Shown here in pieces: positions 6,075 through 7,370 of a DNA stretch of 7,370 bases. The DNA comes from Verrucomicrobiota bacterium (GTDB lineage Bacteria; Verrucomicrobiota; Verrucomicrobiia; Opitutales; Seribacteraceae). Each line of letters begins with the position of its first letter. Positions within the stretch are counted from its first letter, which is position 1. The notes beneath the pieces were generated by a model that was not told the DNA's origin, did no database searches, and saw nothing but the letters and a program-made list of their open reading frames with translations. The stretch spans positions 1-7,370 of the forward strand of contig JAURNO010000232.1 of NCBI GenBank assembly GCA_030830145.1. The letters run 5' to 3'. Both the position numbers and the translations under genes were made by a program.

Positions 6075-7370
6075 GTGAAAAAATTAGTCATCGCCGAGAA
6101 GCCAAGTGTGGCGCGAGATCTCGCCCGCGTTTTGGGTAACGTTCCAAAAAACAACGATTTCTTTGAAAATGACGAATGGGTGATTGATTGCGCCGTCGGA
6201 CACTTGGTCGAGCTCTTCATGCCCGACGATTTCGACAAAAAACTCAAGGCGTGGAAACTCACTAACCTGCCTATTATCCCACCTGAGTTTCAGCTCAAGC
6301 CGATCGCGGCCACCAAAAAGAAATTCCAGCAACTCAAGAAGCAACTCAAAAGAAAAGATGTAGACACAGTGATAAACGCCTGCGATGCCGGTCGTGAGGG
6401 TGAACTGATTTTTACCTACATATACGAATTGGCCAAGTCAGCCAAACCGGTCCAAAGGTTGTGGATGCTTTCCATGACCGATCAGTCCATCAAGGAAGCC
6501 TTTGCCAACCTTAGAGACGGGGAACAACTCCAACCTTTGCAGGATGCGGCGCGTTGCCGTTCCGAATCCGATTGGCTAATCGGAATAAACGGCACCCGTG
6601 CCGTAACGATCAAACGAAGTCGAGGAAGAAGTCGACAAGTTTCCACCGTCGGGCGAGTCCAAACCCCCACCCTCTCCTTCGTCATCAAACGGGAGATTGA
6701 AATTCGAAATTTCATCCCCAAGGCTTTCTTCAAAATCGCGGCAAACTTCGAGCTCGCCGAAGGCAAATACGGCGGAGTTTACCAAAGACCGGATTTCAAG
6801 AAAGCCGACAGTGAAAAGCATGACCGGATTGATCGGTTGTGGGACAAAGAGGAAGCGGAACGGATATTCGAACAAATCAATCAAGCCTCTTCCGCAGACA
6901 TTACCGAAACCAAAAAACGCTCACCACAAAGCCCCGGACGCCTTTATGACTTGACCACCTTGCAGAAAGAAGCCAACCGACTGCACCATTTACCCGCGAG
7001 TCGAACCCTGCAAATCGCCCAAGCGCTTTACGAAAAGCACAAGGCTATCACCTATCCGAGAACCGATTCCAAGGCACTGCCCGAAGACTATGGCCCCACC
7101 TGCAAAGAGATGCTTGCATCCATCTCCGGCGAACTTTCACCTTATGCTCAACGAGTCCTTTCCTCCGATTGGGTGGACGAGAAAAACAAGCGGATTTTCA
7201 ACAACAAACAAATCAGTGATCACTTTGCCATTATCCCCACGAATACGCCTCCCCGCGGACTTGGTGACTACGAGCTCAAAATATACAACCTGATCGTAAA
7301 ACGCTTCATCTCGGTTTTTTATCCTCCTGCTCAATGGGATGTTACCGTCCGTACGAGCACAGTGGGAGAA
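6075..7370 (+). CDS. topB: DNA topoisomerase III (type IA), 3' end outside the window
   Basis: Type IA topoisomerases cut one DNA strand through a tyrosine link, pass another strand through, and reseal; topoisomerase III mainly unlinks replication and recombination intermediates. The 432 codons seen are the N-terminal part of a protein usually over 600 residues, and the frame is open to the window edge. The Toprim domain has Glu8 in IAEKPSVA and CDAGREGELIF at 103-113, giving metal-binding Asp104 and Glu108. Later come SESDWLIGINGTRA at 163-176, STVGRVQTPTL at 190-200, LYDLTTLQKEANR at 290-302, and the catalytic Tyr327 in ITYPRTDS. The second Toprim Asp is Gly106, a common variant in this branch. 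The start is GTG at 6075: no ATG, GTG or TTG lies in frame between it and an upstream stop at 6012, and VKKLVIAEKPSVA fits the family N-terminus. No Shine-Dalgarno is visible. Topoisomerase I is the less likely alternative. Confidence 0.93.
   Translation, partial: MKKLVIAEKPSVARDLARVLGNVPKNNDFFENDEWVIDCAVGHLVELFMPDDFDKKLKAWKLTNLPIIPPEFQLKPIAATKKKFQQLKKQLKRKDVDTVINACDAGREGELIFTYIYELAKSAKPVQRLWMLSMTDQSIKEAFANLRDGEQLQPLQDAARCRSESDWLIGINGTRAVTIKRSRGRSRQVSTVGRVQTPTLSFVIKREIEIRNFIPKAFFKIAANFELAEGKYGGVYQRPDFKKADSEKHDRIDRLWDKEEAERIFEQINQASSADITETKKRSPQSPGRLYDLTTLQKEANRLHHLPASRTLQIAQALYEKHKAITYPRTDSKALPEDYGPTCKEMLASISGELSPYAQRVLSSDWVDEKNKRIFNNKQISDHFAIIPTNTPPRGLGDYELKIYNLIVKRFISVFYPPAQWDVTVRTSTVGE

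Noticed and set aside
6384..6398. Missing second Asp in the Toprim DxDxE motif of the topoisomerase (Gly106).
   Set aside because: DAGREGE is a familiar form in bacterial topoisomerase III, for example in the Bacillus type, so this is not evidence of an inactive enzyme.
6576..6884. A 102-codon minus-strand open frame opposite topB.
   Set aside because: It lies inside conserved topoisomerase coding sequence and shows no family features of its own.

Overview
The window looks like chromosomal housekeeping DNA from a Gram-negative, oxygen-using bacterium. LpxK (lipid A synthesis) points to an outer membrane with lipopolysaccharide, and the oxygen-dependent HemF points to aerobic haem synthesis. 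The form of LpxK (extended N-terminus, inserted segment after the SRGY motif) and the general absence of Shine-Dalgarno sequences suggest Verrucomicrobiota, perhaps class Opitutae. This placement is inferred from memory of family sequences and was not searched. I see no mobile element, CRISPR array, tRNA, rRNA or phage gene, and no stretch over 100 bases without a gene.

Layout. (1) 28-1179 (+): a three-part regulator with a cyclic-nucleotide-binding-like domain, a response-regulator receiver and a STAS-like domain. The receiver has lost its phosphorylatable Asp, and the STAS-like domain appears to have lost its phosphorylatable Ser. (2) 1249-3197 (+): hemF and hemE, two haem pathway genes joined by a one-base stop/start overlap. 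(3) 3202-4449 (-): lpxK, converging on hemE with four bases between the stop codons. A strong imperfect hairpin lies just inside its 3' end. (4) 4450-4571: divergent control region between lpxK and panD, with possible promoter elements and a short inverted repeat. (5) 4572-6034 (+): panD (aspartate to beta-alanine, for pantothenate and CoA) overlapping by four bases a class V PLP aminotransferase of the alanine/serine-glyoxylate type. (6) 6075 to the window end (+): the first 432 codons of a type IA topoisomerase, most like topoisomerase III.

How the genes relate. HemE makes coproporphyrinogen III and HemF uses it, so the two act in successive steps, although the gene order is the reverse of the reaction order. 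LpxK phosphorylates the lipid A precursor at the inner membrane. PanD and the aminotransferase share amino-acid chemistry and are almost certainly translated from one message, but no substrate hand-over is proven. The part most worth following up is the regulator at the left edge. The other genes are well-conserved families with intact active sites.
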